From contig NZ_BSNG01000001.1 of the NCBI RefSeq assembly GCF_030159855.1, forward strand, positions 2,108,001 to 2,172,000: a stretch of 64,000 nucleotides of DNA. The letters run 5' to 3'. The notes beneath the pieces were generated by a model. It saw only the letters and a program-made list of their open reading frames with translations, had not been told where the DNA came from and searched no databases. This stretch comes from Devosia yakushimensis. GTDB taxonomy: Bacteria > Pseudomonadota > Alphaproteobacteria > Rhizobiales > Devosiaceae. Positions 53,304-60,526 of the stretch are shown piece by piece; the stretch's first letter is position 1, and each line of letters starts with the position of its first letter. The translations under genes were made by a program, and so were the position numbers.

Positions 53304-54137
53304 ATGAGCACGCTCCTGAAGGTTGAAAATCTGCGGGTCAGCTTCCCCACCCATCGCGGGCGGGTGGAGGTGGTCAAGGGTATTTCGTTTGCGCTGGGGC
53401 GCGAGCGGCTGGGGATTGTGGGGGAGAGTGGATCGGGCAAGTCGATGACGGGCCGGGCGATCCTCAAGCTGATCCGCAAGCCGGGGCTGGTGACGGCCGA
53501 CAAGCTCGAATTCGAAGGGATCGACCTGACCGCGCAGAGCGAAAAGCAGATGCGGTCGGTGCGTGGGGCGCGCATTTCCATGGTGATGCAGGACCCCAAA
53601 TATTCGCTGAACCCGGTGATGACGGTGGGCGAGCAGATCGCCGAGGCGCTGGTGACGCATCAGAAGCTGCCGCGGCGCGAAATCGAGGCGCGGATCATTT
53701 CCATGCTTGAGGCGGTGCGGATCAATGACCCGCAGCGGGTGGCCAAGCTTTATCCGCATGAGGTTTCGGGCGGCATGGGGCAGCGCATCATGATCGCCAT
53801 GATGCTGATCCCCGAGCCGGAACTGCTGATTGCGGACGAGCCGACTTCGGCGCTGGATGTGAGCGTGCAGGCGCAGGTGCTCGATATCATCGATGACCTC
53901 GTGACGCGCAAGGGGATGGGGCTGATCCTGATCAGCCATGATCTCAACCTGGTCAGCCGCTATTGCGACCGGATTCTGGTGATGAATTCGGGCGTGGTGG
54001 TGGAAGAATGCGCGGCGGGGGAGCTGGCCAATGCCAAGCATCCCTATACGCGAGGGCTGCTGGCGGCGATGCCGACCATCAATGAAAGCCGGGACGAATT
54101 GCCGGTGCTCGACCGGACACAATGGGCGGGCACATGA
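53304..54137 (+). CDS. Dpp/Opp-type transporter ATPase (DppD-like)
   Basis: 277 residues. Walker A is GESGSGKSMTGRA. The Q-loop is VMQDPKYSLNPVMTV. The signature is VSGGMGQRIMIAMML, with Val and Gly replacing the usual Leu and Arg. Walker B is LLIADEPTSALDV, with LILISHDLNLVSRY. It is short: the cysteine-containing C-terminal tail of DppD is missing after HPYTRGLLAAMP. The stop overlaps the next ATPase start (ATGA). Confidence 0.88.
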   Translation: MSTLLKVENLRVSFPTHRGRVEVVKGISFALGRERLGIVGESGSGKSMTGRAILKLIRKPGLVTADKLEFEGIDLTAQSEKQMRSVRGARISMVMQDPKYSLNPVMTVGEQIAEALVTHQKLPRREIEARIISMLEAVRINDPQRVAKLYPHEVSGGMGQRIMIAMMLIPEPELLIADEPTSALDVSVQAQVLDIIDDLVTRKGMGLILISHDLNLVSRYCDRILVMNSGVVVEECAAGELANAKHPYTRGLLAAMPTINESRDELPVLDRTQWAGT

Positions 54138-54883
54138 ACGCGATAGACCTCAAAAATCTCGATATTTCCTATGGCGACACCAAGGTGGTGCATGGGGTGA
54201 ACCTGACCATTGCGGAAGGCGAGAGCTTTGCGCTGGTGGGCGAGAGCGGGTCGGGCAAATCGACCATTTTGCGGGCCATTGCGGGGCTGGCGCCGGACTG
54301 GACGGGGGACATCTCCGTGCTGGGGCGGGCGCGCAGCCATGGGGTGGATCGCGCGGTGGCGCGGCAATGCCAGATGGTGTTTCAGGACCCCTATGGATCG
54401 CTGCATCCGCGCAAGACCATCGACTCGGCGCTAAGCGAGCCGCTGGCCATTCATGGCCTGGGCAATCGGGGCGAACGCGTGGAGGCGATGCTGAAGGCGG
54501 TGGGGCTGGATCAGCGCTTCCGGTTCCGCTTTCCGCACCAGCTTTCGGGCGGGCAGCGGCAGCGCGTGGCGATTGCCCGGGCGCTGATGCTGGAGCCCAA
54601 GGTGTTGCTGCTGGATGAGCCGACTTCGGCGCTGGATGTGAGCGTGCAGGCGGAGATTTTGAATCTGCTCAAGCGCCTGCGGCGGGAACAGGGGCTGACT
54701 TATCTGCTGGTGACGCACAATCTGCCGGTGGTGAGCTTTCTGTGCGACCGGCTGGCCGTGATGCGGCATGGGGGAATCGTGGAAGTGGCCGATGTGGAGC
54801 AGCTCAAGCATGGGCAGCTGGTGGAGGCCTATTCCAGGGAATTGCTGGCGGCGACGGAGGGGGCGAACCGGGCTGCTGAGTGA
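54134..54883 (+). CDS. Dpp/Opp-type transporter ATPase (DppF-like)
   Basis: 249 residues from ATG 54134, whose ATGA overlap with the preceding stop decides the start (an ATG 12 nt upstream is in frame). Walker A is GESGSGKSTILRA, the signature is LSGGQRQRVAIARAL, and Walker B is VLLLDEPTSALDV with YLLVTHNLPVVSFL; Asn replaces the Asp after the switch His. It is also a short form without the oligopeptide tail. With 53304-54137 it completes the second Dpp-type transporter. Confidence 0.88.
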   Translation: MNAIDLKNLDISYGDTKVVHGVNLTIAEGESFALVGESGSGKSTILRAIAGLAPDWTGDISVLGRARSHGVDRAVARQCQMVFQDPYGSLHPRKTIDSALSEPLAIHGLGNRGERVEAMLKAVGLDQRFRFRFPHQLSGGQRQRVAIARALMLEPKVLLLDEPTSALDVSVQAEILNLLKRLRREQGLTYLLVTHNLPVVSFLCDRLAVMRHGGIVEVADVEQLKHGQLVEAYSRELLAATEGANRAAE

Positions 54884-54946
54884 TCTGCGCCCTCCCCTTG
54901 TGGGAGGGTTTATGAGGGGATGGGCGCCGGATAGCGGGGCTCTCGT

Positions 54947-54983
54947 TACCCCCTCCTAGCCTCCCCCTGATAGGGGGAGGGAC
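54947..54983. repeat. solo arm of the 120-bp MITE-like element
   Basis: TTACCCCCTCCTAGCCTCCC followed by CCTGATAGGGGGAGGGA, without the second arm. A short CTCCC dyad precedes it (about 54889-54920). This is the whole content of the 162-bp gap before the GAF gene. Confidence 0.8.
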
Positions 54984-55045
54984 TGCCCGGTGGACGGGGC
55001 GGCATGTAATTCGCCTGTTGAATTTTCGATCCAAGGACCAAAAGA

Positions 55046-55540
55046 ATGACTGACTATTTTGCAGCTGTGGCGCGGTTTGATGCCGAGATTGCCGAGACGA
55101 AGGGCGCTGAGCAGGCGTTCAAGGCGCTGCAGACGCTGACGCAGGAGATTGTGGGGGCAAAGCTGTTCACCTACATGACTGTGGACATGACAAACGAGCT
55201 GTCGCGCCGGGTCTATACCAGCGACGCGGCGAATTACCCGACCTCGGGGACCAAGCCCCTGCATTACGACCACTGGTTCGACACGGTGCATAAGGCGCGG
55301 CAATATTTCATCGCCAACTCGATCGAGGCGATTGCCGAGGTGTTTCCGGATTATCCGCTGATCCAGTCGCTGGGGTGTGAATCCGTGGTCAACATGCCAG
55401 TGATTTTGGGCGGGGAGCTGGTGGGCACGCTCAATATGCTGGATGTGGCGGGGTATTATACGGCTGAGCGGGTGGAGCTGATCCGGCGGTATGTGGCGGT
55501 GCCGGCGAAGCTGGCGGCTATGGTGGCGGCTAAGGGGTAG
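55046..55540 (+). CDS. GAF domain protein
   Basis: 164 residues; AAGGA precedes the ATG. One GAF fold covers nearly the entire length: ALQTLTQEIVGAKLFTYMTV, then YDHWFDTVHKARQYFIANS, then GCESVVNMPVILGGELVGTL and YYTAERVELIRRYVAVPAKL. No output domain is attached. It has no operon partner, unless co-transcribed with the upstream ATPase genes. Possible small-molecule sensor or binding protein; the ligand is unknown. Confidence 0.78.
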   Translation: MTDYFAAVARFDAEIAETKGAEQAFKALQTLTQEIVGAKLFTYMTVDMTNELSRRVYTSDAANYPTSGTKPLHYDHWFDTVHKARQYFIANSIEAIAEVFPDYPLIQSLGCESVVNMPVILGGELVGTLNMLDVAGYYTAERVELIRRYVAVPAKLAAMVAAKG

Positions 55541-55620
55541 GTTTCTGGTCGCGATGTAAGTTCGCACCCTGGGAGGGAACTCCGGGGGCGTTTTTTGTGC
55601 TGTGTGCCCGTCAAACCCAC

Positions 55621-55702
55621 GGTGTCATCCCCGCGAAAGCGGGGACCTCTGTTTCGGGATGGAAGAGAAGAAAACGGAGGTTCCCGCTTTCGCGGGAATG
55701 AC
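55621..55702. repeat. inverted pair of GTCATTCCCGC-family repeats
   Basis: GGTGTCATCCCCGCGAAAGC and the partner arm ending GCGGGAATGAC, with CCTCTGTTT / AAACGGAGG inner arms. Together with 55728-55817 it fills the 283-bp gap between the GAF gene and the putA stop. Confidence 0.85.
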
Positions 55703-55727
55703 ATTGTGGGGGAGCGGGATCGAAGCA

Positions 55728-55817
55728 TGGGAGGGCGCAGAACCCCTCACCCTGACCATTCTGCTGAACGCAGAATGGTCTGTCCCTCTCCCTCAAGGGG
55801 AGAGGGTTGGCTCCGAG
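55728..55817. repeat. CTCACCCT scaffold with embedded hairpin
   Basis: GCAGAACCCCTCACCCT, hairpin GACCATTCTGC-tgaac-GCAGAATGGTC (55754-55780), then TGTCCCTCTCCCTCAAGGGG. The flanks and the loop TGAAC are identical to 45272-45336; only the hairpin arms differ. Confidence 0.8.
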
Positions 55818-55823
55818 TATGCC

Positions 55824-58800
55824 TTACCCCGCCGATGCCATCAGGCTGGCATTGCCGCCGGCGGCGGTGGTGTCGATGCAGATGTGGCGTTCGAGTTGCA
55901 GGCGGGCGGAGTCGTCGGCCGAGGTGAGCAGCGGCAGGAGGGCGCCGTCGCGGGCGCTGAGGGCGATGCGGATCGCGTGCAGGTTGGGGTCGGAGCCGAA
56001 ATAGGCGATAGAATGGAAGGTTGTGGCGTGGGCCAGGGCGTCGAGGTCTAGTTCGGAGGAAAGGGCGATGCAGCCGGTGGCTTCGGCCATCTGGCGCTGG
56101 GCGGCGTAGTCGGCTTCACTGGGGCCGAGGCAGAGAAGTGTGCCGCGGGGGGCTACGGTGAGCGTGTTGCTTTCGCCGGTTGGGCCGGGGAGCGGGAGCG
56201 CAGCGGATTGCAAATCCGCGTACCCTTTCGTGAAGCGCGGCAGATAGTGGGGGCCGCCGGCTTTGGGGCCGGTGCCGGACAGGCCCTCGCCGCCAAAGGG
56301 CTGGGAGCCGACGACGGCGCCGATTTGGTTGCGGTTGATATAGATATTGCCGGCGTGAACCTGGGCCGAGACGGCGCGGACGCGCGAGGAAATGCGGGTG
56401 TGCATGCCGAAGGTGAGGCCATAGCCGGAGCCATTGATGGCGGCGATGACGGCATCGATATCGTCGGCCTTGAAGGTCGCGACATGGAGGATCGGGCCGA
56501 AGATTTCTTCGGGAATGTCCGCGATGCCGGTGACGCGCAGGACGGTGGGGGGAACGAAAGTGCCCTGCCCCGGCGCATTCAAGCGATGAATCAACTTGCC
56601 GGCCTTGGTGAAGGCAGCGACATGGTTTTCGATTTTTGTGCGGGCGGCTTCGTCGATGACGGGGCCGATATCGTTGGCGAGGTCCCAGGGATTGCCCAGG
56701 GTGAGTTCGTCCATGGCGCCGGTGAGCATTTCAATGGTGCGGTCGGCAACGTCTTCCTGAACATAGAGGATGCGCAGGGCCGAGCAGCGCTGGCCGGCGG
56801 ACTGGAAGGCGGAGGCGAGGACATCGCGCACGGCCTGTTCGGGCAGCGCGGTGGAATCCACGATCATGGCGTTGAGGCCGCCGGTTTCGGCGATCAGCGG
56901 GGCGTCGGGGGCAAGGTTTGCCGCCATGGCGCGATCGATACGGCGGGCGGTGGGGAGGGAGCCGGTGAAGGCGACGCCGGCAATGCGGGCGTCGGAGGTG
57001 AGCGCGGTGCCCACTTCGCCAGCGCCGGGGAGGAGTTGGATGGCGTCACGCGGAATGCCGGCCTCGTGCATCAGACAGATGGCGCGGTGGGCGATGAGCG
57101 GGGTCTGCGGGGCGGGCTTGGCGAGGACAGGATTGCCTGCGACGAGAGCCGCCGCAATCTGGCCGGTGAAGATGGCCAGCGGGAAATTCCACGGCGAGAT
57201 GGCGGCGAAGGGGCCGCGCGGGGCGGCCAGGGGCTGGGCCTCGGCCTGTTCGGCGTAATAGCGCAGGAAATCGACGGCTTCGCGGAGTTCGGCGATGGAA
57301 TCAGCCCAGGACTTGCCGGCTTCGCGGGCGAGGAGGGCGAAGAATTCGGCGGCGTTGGCCTCGTAGAGATCGGCGGTGGCGCGCAGGAGATTGGCGCGGG
57401 TGGTTGCCGGGGTTTGGGGCCAGGGCGAGGTGGTGGCGGCGGTGATGGCGGTGGTTACGTCGGTGGGGGTGGCGTTGGCGACGGTGCCGATTGTGTCGGT
57501 GGGGGTGGCGGGGTTGGTGAGGGTTACTGCATCGGAGTACCCCCTCCTAGCCTCCCCCTGAGAGGGGGAGGGACTAGCTGGTGGTTGCGGGGCGATGAGG
57601 GGCGTGGTGTGCCACTGGTGCGTCAAGAAGGCTTCGCGGGCGGCTTGCATCGCGGGGAAGGTGGCGGGGTCGGTCAGGTCTAGGCCGGCGGAGTTGCGGC
57701 GGGGGGCGAAGATGGCGAGGGGGGCCGGGATGGCGGGGTTGGGGATGGTGTCGCCCAGGGCCAGGGCTTTGCCAATGGGGTCTTCGGCCACGGTGGAGGC
57801 GGGGATGTCTTCGTCGGCGATTTGGTAGACGAAGGAGCCGTTGGCGCCGTTTTCGAGGAGGCGGCGAACGAGGTAGGCGAGCAGGTCTTTGTGGGCGCCG
57901 ACGGGGGCGTAGATGCGGGTGCGGGTGCCGGCGGAGGTGCGCAGGACTTCGTGCAGGCGTTCGCCCATGCCGTGCAGGCGCTGGAATTCGTAGCTATCGG
58001 GGCCCCTGCCCGCCTCGGCGGCCAGATGCAGCACGGCGGCGGCCGTGTGGGCATTGTGGCTGGCGAATTGGGGATAGATCGAGGCCTTGGTGAAGAGCTT
58101 TTTGGCGGCGGCGATGTAGCTGATATCGGTTGCGGCCTTGCGGGTATAGACCGGGTAATCGGGCAGGCCCATGATCTGGGCGCGCTTGATTTCGGCATCC
58201 CAATAGGCGCCCTTGACCAGGCGCACCATGATGCGGCGGTTCAGCGCCGTGGCGGTGGCGTCGAGCCAATCGATCAGCGGCAGGACGCGCTTGCCATAGG
58301 CCTGCACGACCACGCCGAAGCCGTCCCAGCCGGCCAGCTCGGGGGTGGCGAGGACTTCGGCGATGATGTCGAGGGAGAGATCGAGGCGGTCGGCCTCTTC
58401 GGCATCGATATTGAAGCCCATGTTTGCGGCCTTGGCGGCGAGGGCCAATTGGCGAGTCGCTTCAACAAGTTCGGTCATGACGCGGGAGCGTTGCGCGAAC
58501 TCGTAGCGGGGGTGGAGCGCGGAGAGTTTGACCGAAATGCCGGGATTGTCGCGCACGGAGGCGGCGGTGCAATGGGGCGCCAGGGATTTGATGGCGGACA
58601 TATAGGCGTCGAAATAACGAACGGCGTCGGCACCGGTGCGGGCGGCTTCGCCCAGCATGTCATAGGAATAGCGGTAGCCGATGGATTCGGGCTTTTTGGC
58701 GTTGACGATGGCTTCGTCAATGGTGCGGCCAAAGACGAATTGGCTGCCGAGCAAGCGCATGGCCTGGCCGACGGCGGTGCGGATGACGGGTTCACCCAAA

Positions 58801-59246
58801 CGGGCAATGGCGCGATGCAGGGCGTTTTTCGGGCCGACTTCTGGATCGCCCAGCACGTCGGCGGTGAGGCTGAGGGCCCAAGAGGAGAAGTTGACCAGCT
58901 GATTGGCGGAGGCGCCGAAATGGGACGACCAATTGGAGCCGCCGACCTTGTCGTGAATGAGGGCATCGATGGTTTCGGCATCGGGCACGCGCAGCAGGGC
59001 TTCGGCCAGCGACATGAGGGCGACGCCTTCGTCGGTGGCGAGGCCATATTCAGCGAGGAAGCTCTCCATCAGGCCGAGGCGATTGCCGGTGCGGACGGTG
59101 GTTACCAGGGCCTCGGCATGGGCGGAGATGGTGTGCCGCGCTGCAGCATCGAGGCCGGTATCGGCAATGAGCTGGCGGACCAGGGGGGCCTCGGGGGCGA
59201 GGTTGCGGTCGCGGAGGGACTGGCGGGCGGCGGCGATGTCGGTCAT
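55824..59246 (-). CDS. putA: bifunctional proline dehydrogenase / P5C dehydrogenase
   Basis: 1140 residues from ATG 59246 (MTDIAAARQSLRDRNL); an in-frame ATG at 59291 lies in a repeat. The proline dehydrogenase barrel includes RLVKGAYWDAEIKRAQ (about 340), FASHNAHTAAAV and EFQRLHGMGERLHEV. The aldehyde dehydrogenase half has SPWNFPLAIFTGQIAAAL, Glu in ETGGLNAMI (about 785) and the catalytic Cys in SAGQRCSALRILY (about 819). A C-terminal conserved domain ends ICIDTTAAGGNASLM. It oxidises proline to glutamate at the membrane with FAD and NAD. No N-terminal ribbon-helix-helix is present, so it is not self-repressing; the divergent Lrp/AsnC gene is the likely regulator. A palindromic repeat is inserted in frame at about residues 554-569. 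Confidence 0.93.
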   Translation of the reverse strand: MTDIAAARQSLRDRNLAPEAPLVRQLIADTGLDAAARHTISAHAEALVTTVRTGNRLGLMESFLAEYGLATDEGVALMSLAEALLRVPDAETIDALIHDKVGGSNWSSHFGASANQLVNFSSWALSLTADVLGDPEVGPKNALHRAIARLGEPVIRTAVGQAMRLLGSQFVFGRTIDEAIVNAKKPESIGYRYSYDMLGEAARTGADAVRYFDAYMSAIKSLAPHCTAASVRDNPGISVKLSALHPRYEFAQRSRVMTELVEATRQLALAAKAANMGFNIDAEEADRLDLSLDIIAEVLATPELAGWDGFGVVVQAYGKRVLPLIDWLDATATALNRRIMVRLVKGAYWDAEIKRAQIMGLPDYPVYTRKAATDISYIAAAKKLFTKASIYPQFASHNAHTAAAVLHLAAEAGRGPDSYEFQRLHGMGERLHEVLRTSAGTRTRIYAPVGAHKDLLAYLVRRLLENGANGSFVYQIADEDIPASTVAEDPIGKALALGDTIPNPAIPAPLAIFAPRRNSAGLDLTDPATFPAMQAAREAFLTHQWHTTPLIAPQPPASPSPSQGEARRGYSDAVTLTNPATPTDTIGTVANATPTDVTTAITAATTSPWPQTPATTRANLLRATADLYEANAAEFFALLAREAGKSWADSIAELREAVDFLRYYAEQAEAQPLAAPRGPFAAISPWNFPLAIFTGQIAAALVAGNPVLAKPAPQTPLIAHRAICLMHEAGIPRDAIQLLPGAGEVGTALTSDARIAGVAFTGSLPTARRIDRAMAANLAPDAPLIAETGGLNAMIVDSTALPEQAVRDVLASAFQSAGQRCSALRILYVQEDVADRTIEMLTGAMDELTLGNPWDLANDIGPVIDEAARTKIENHVAAFTKAGKLIHRLNAPGQGTFVPPTVLRVTGIADIPEEIFGPILHVATFKADDIDAVIAAINGSGYGLTFGMHTRISSRVRAVSAQVHAGNIYINRNQIGAVVGSQPFGGEGLSGTGPKAGGPHYLPRFTKGYADLQSAALPLPGPTGESNTLTVAPRGTLLCLGPSEADYAAQRQMAEATGCIALSSELDLDALAHATTFHSIAYFGSDPNLHAIRIALSARDGALLPLLTSADDSARLQLERHICIDTTAAGGNASLMASAG
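57538..57575. repeat. palindromic repeat arm inserted in frame inside putA
   Basis: TACCCCCTCCTAGCCTCCCC followed by CTGAGAGGGGGAGGGA is nearly identical to the left arm of the 120-bp element. Read on the minus strand it is open and encodes SPSPSQGEARRGY. It lies between the proline dehydrogenase and aldehyde dehydrogenase halves, in a Pro/Ala/Thr-rich linker. Confidence 0.85.
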
Positions 59247-59266
59247 TTGGGCGCTCTTGGGCACGA

Positions 59267-59309
59267 CCTCGTGGTTCGACAGGCGCACCATGAGGTCTAC
59301 TGATAGACC
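59267..59309. promoter_or_regulatory. palindromic repeat fragment and dyad in the putA-lrp intergenic region
   Basis: CCTCGTGGT...ACCATGAGG (59267-59295) is a small palindromic repeat abutting the putA start. Next, the perfect dyad GGTCTA-CTGA-TAGACC (59294-59309) is a candidate site for the Lrp/AsnC-type regulator. The remaining region to 59406 is AT-rich and probably holds the promoters. Confidence 0.5.
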
Positions 59310-59406
59310 ATCTCTATGACACGAGTTTTATAGACGTTTCGCCTGATTTTGTAGCGCTGGCGGCGTAGGAAGGTTATTGATTGGCCGCAAGACAGGATAA
59401 ACGCCC

Positions 59407-59874
59407 ATGAAAACCGTTACATACGAGACTTTGGACCAGACGGACCGGAAAATACTGGACGAGTTGGCGCGGGATGGGCGGATCAGCGTGGCGGAGCTGA
59501 GCCGGCGGGTGAACTTGTCCAAGACGCCGTGCCAGGCGCGGATCGGGCGGCTGGAGAAGGCCGGGTATATTCTGGGATATCGGGCGGTGATCGACCCCAA
59601 GCGGCTGGGGCTGCCGCATGTGGCCTTTGTCGAGGTGAAGCTGAGCGATACGCGGGCGGCTGCGCTGGCGGCGTTCAACAAGGCGGTGCGGGCGATCAAG
59701 GAGGTGGAGCAATGCCACATGATCGCGTCGAGCTTTGACTATCTGCTCAAGGTGCGGACCAAGGATATTGCCGATTATCGCGAGGTGCTGGGGGAGAAGA
59801 TTTCGGCGCTGCCCCATGTGGCGCATACGAGTACGCATGTGTCGATGGAGGCGGTTAAGGGGGATGAGGAGTAG
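59407..59874 (+). CDS. putR: Lrp/AsnC-family regulator, probable proline-responsive activator
   Basis: 155 residues. The N-terminal helix-turn-helix (about 8-60) has LDQTDRKILDELARDGRISVAELSRRVNLSKTPCQARI, followed by the C-terminal RAM ligand domain with VAFVEVKLSDTRAAALAAF and ECHMIASSFDYLLKVRTKDI (Q in place of E at VEQCH). It is divergent from putA, the standard arrangement for PutR in alphaproteobacteria, which activates putA when proline is present. The gene symbol rests on this arrangement. Confidence 0.85.
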   Translation: MKTVTYETLDQTDRKILDELARDGRISVAELSRRVNLSKTPCQARIGRLEKAGYILGYRAVIDPKRLGLPHVAFVEVKLSDTRAAALAAFNKAVRAIKEVEQCHMIASSFDYLLKVRTKDIADYREVLGEKISALPHVAHTSTHVSMEAVKGDEE

Positions 59875-59899
59875 GTGCGGATGGGGAGTTTTTGTTGGG

Positions 59900-60018
59900 G
59901 TACCCCCTCCTAGCCTCCCCCTGATAGGGGCAGGGATCTCTCCACTCTTGGGGCTAGATCGAGTTCTAACCACAAGGCGGTCCCTCCCCCTGTCAGGGGG
60001 AGGCTAGGAGGGGGTATC
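59900..60018. repeat. 119-bp MITE-like element, copy 4 (inverted centre)
   Basis: Ends GTACCCCCTCCTAGCCTCCC and AGGCTAGGAGGGGGTATCC. The central part, ATCTCTCCACTCTTGG...AAGGCGG, is the reverse complement of the centre of copies 1 and 3, so this copy is in the opposite orientation. Its right end encodes the C-terminus of the DUF559 gene. Confidence 0.88.
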
Positions 60019-60360
60019 CCCTGCCTTGTCCAAAATCTGGCTGACCAGGATGTACACCCCATCCCCGCTCGTCATCACCTCATGATTGGTGAAGCGGACC
60101 ACGCGATAGCCGCGGCTTTCCAGATATTGGGTGCGGATGCGATCGGCGGCGATGCCGGCGTCGGAGAAATGGCTGTCGCCATCGATCTCGAAGATCAGGC
60201 GGGCGCGTTTGCAGGCGAAGTCGACGATATAGGGGCCGATGGGGGCTTGGCGGCGGAAATGCCAGCCGGATTGGCGGAAGGTGTGCAGCATGGCCCAGAA
60301 GCGGCGCTCGGCTGGGGTTTGGTCCAGGCGGAGACGGCGGGCTGGTGTTGTGCTGCTCAT
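60004..60360 (-). CDS. DUF559 (Vsr-like endonuclease fold) protein
   Basis: 118 residues; GGGGAAGG before ATG 60360. DUF559 landmarks: LRLDQTPAERRFWAMLHTFRQSGWHFRRQAPIGPYIVDFACKR, with the nuclease-type Asp in IVDF, and LIFEIDGDSHF, then RIRTQYLESRGYRVVRFTNHEV. Members resemble very-short-patch repair endonucleases, but their cellular role is unknown. The last residues DTPS and the TAG stop come from the 119-bp repeat. The gene lies between two copies of that element, like a cargo or a bystander. Confidence 0.85.
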   Translation of the reverse strand: MSSTTPARRLRLDQTPAERRFWAMLHTFRQSGWHFRRQAPIGPYIVDFACKRARLIFEIDGDSHFSDAGIAADRIRTQYLESRGYRVVRFTNHEVMTSGDGVYILVSQILDKAGDTPS

Positions 60361-60399
60361 ATACCTTCCCCCGAGGTTTTTGCAGACTGATGGATTGGA

Positions 60400-60520
60400 G
60401 TACCCCCTCCTAGCCTCCCCCTGATAGGGGGAGGGATCTTTCCGCGTTTGGGGCGGGATGGAGTTTTAGCCCCAGGGCGGTTCCTCCCCCTATCAGGGGG
60501 AGGTTAGGTGGGGGTATTCT
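60400..60520. repeat. 121-bp MITE-like element, copy 5
   Basis: Ends GTACCCCCTCCTAGCCTCCC and GGTTAGGTGGGGGTATTC; inner palindromes CTCCCCCTGATAGGGGGAG and CTCCCCCTATCAGGGGGAG. It fills the gap between the oppA-like stop (60527) and the DUF559 start. Confidence 0.88.
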
Positions 60521-60526
60521 TGCTTC

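Noticed and set aside
60004..60360. DUF559 gene as the transposase or nuclease that mobilises the flanking 120-bp elements
   Set aside because: Position between two copies is suggestive, but DUF559 has no known link to transposition and three other copies lack it nearby; kept only as a remark.
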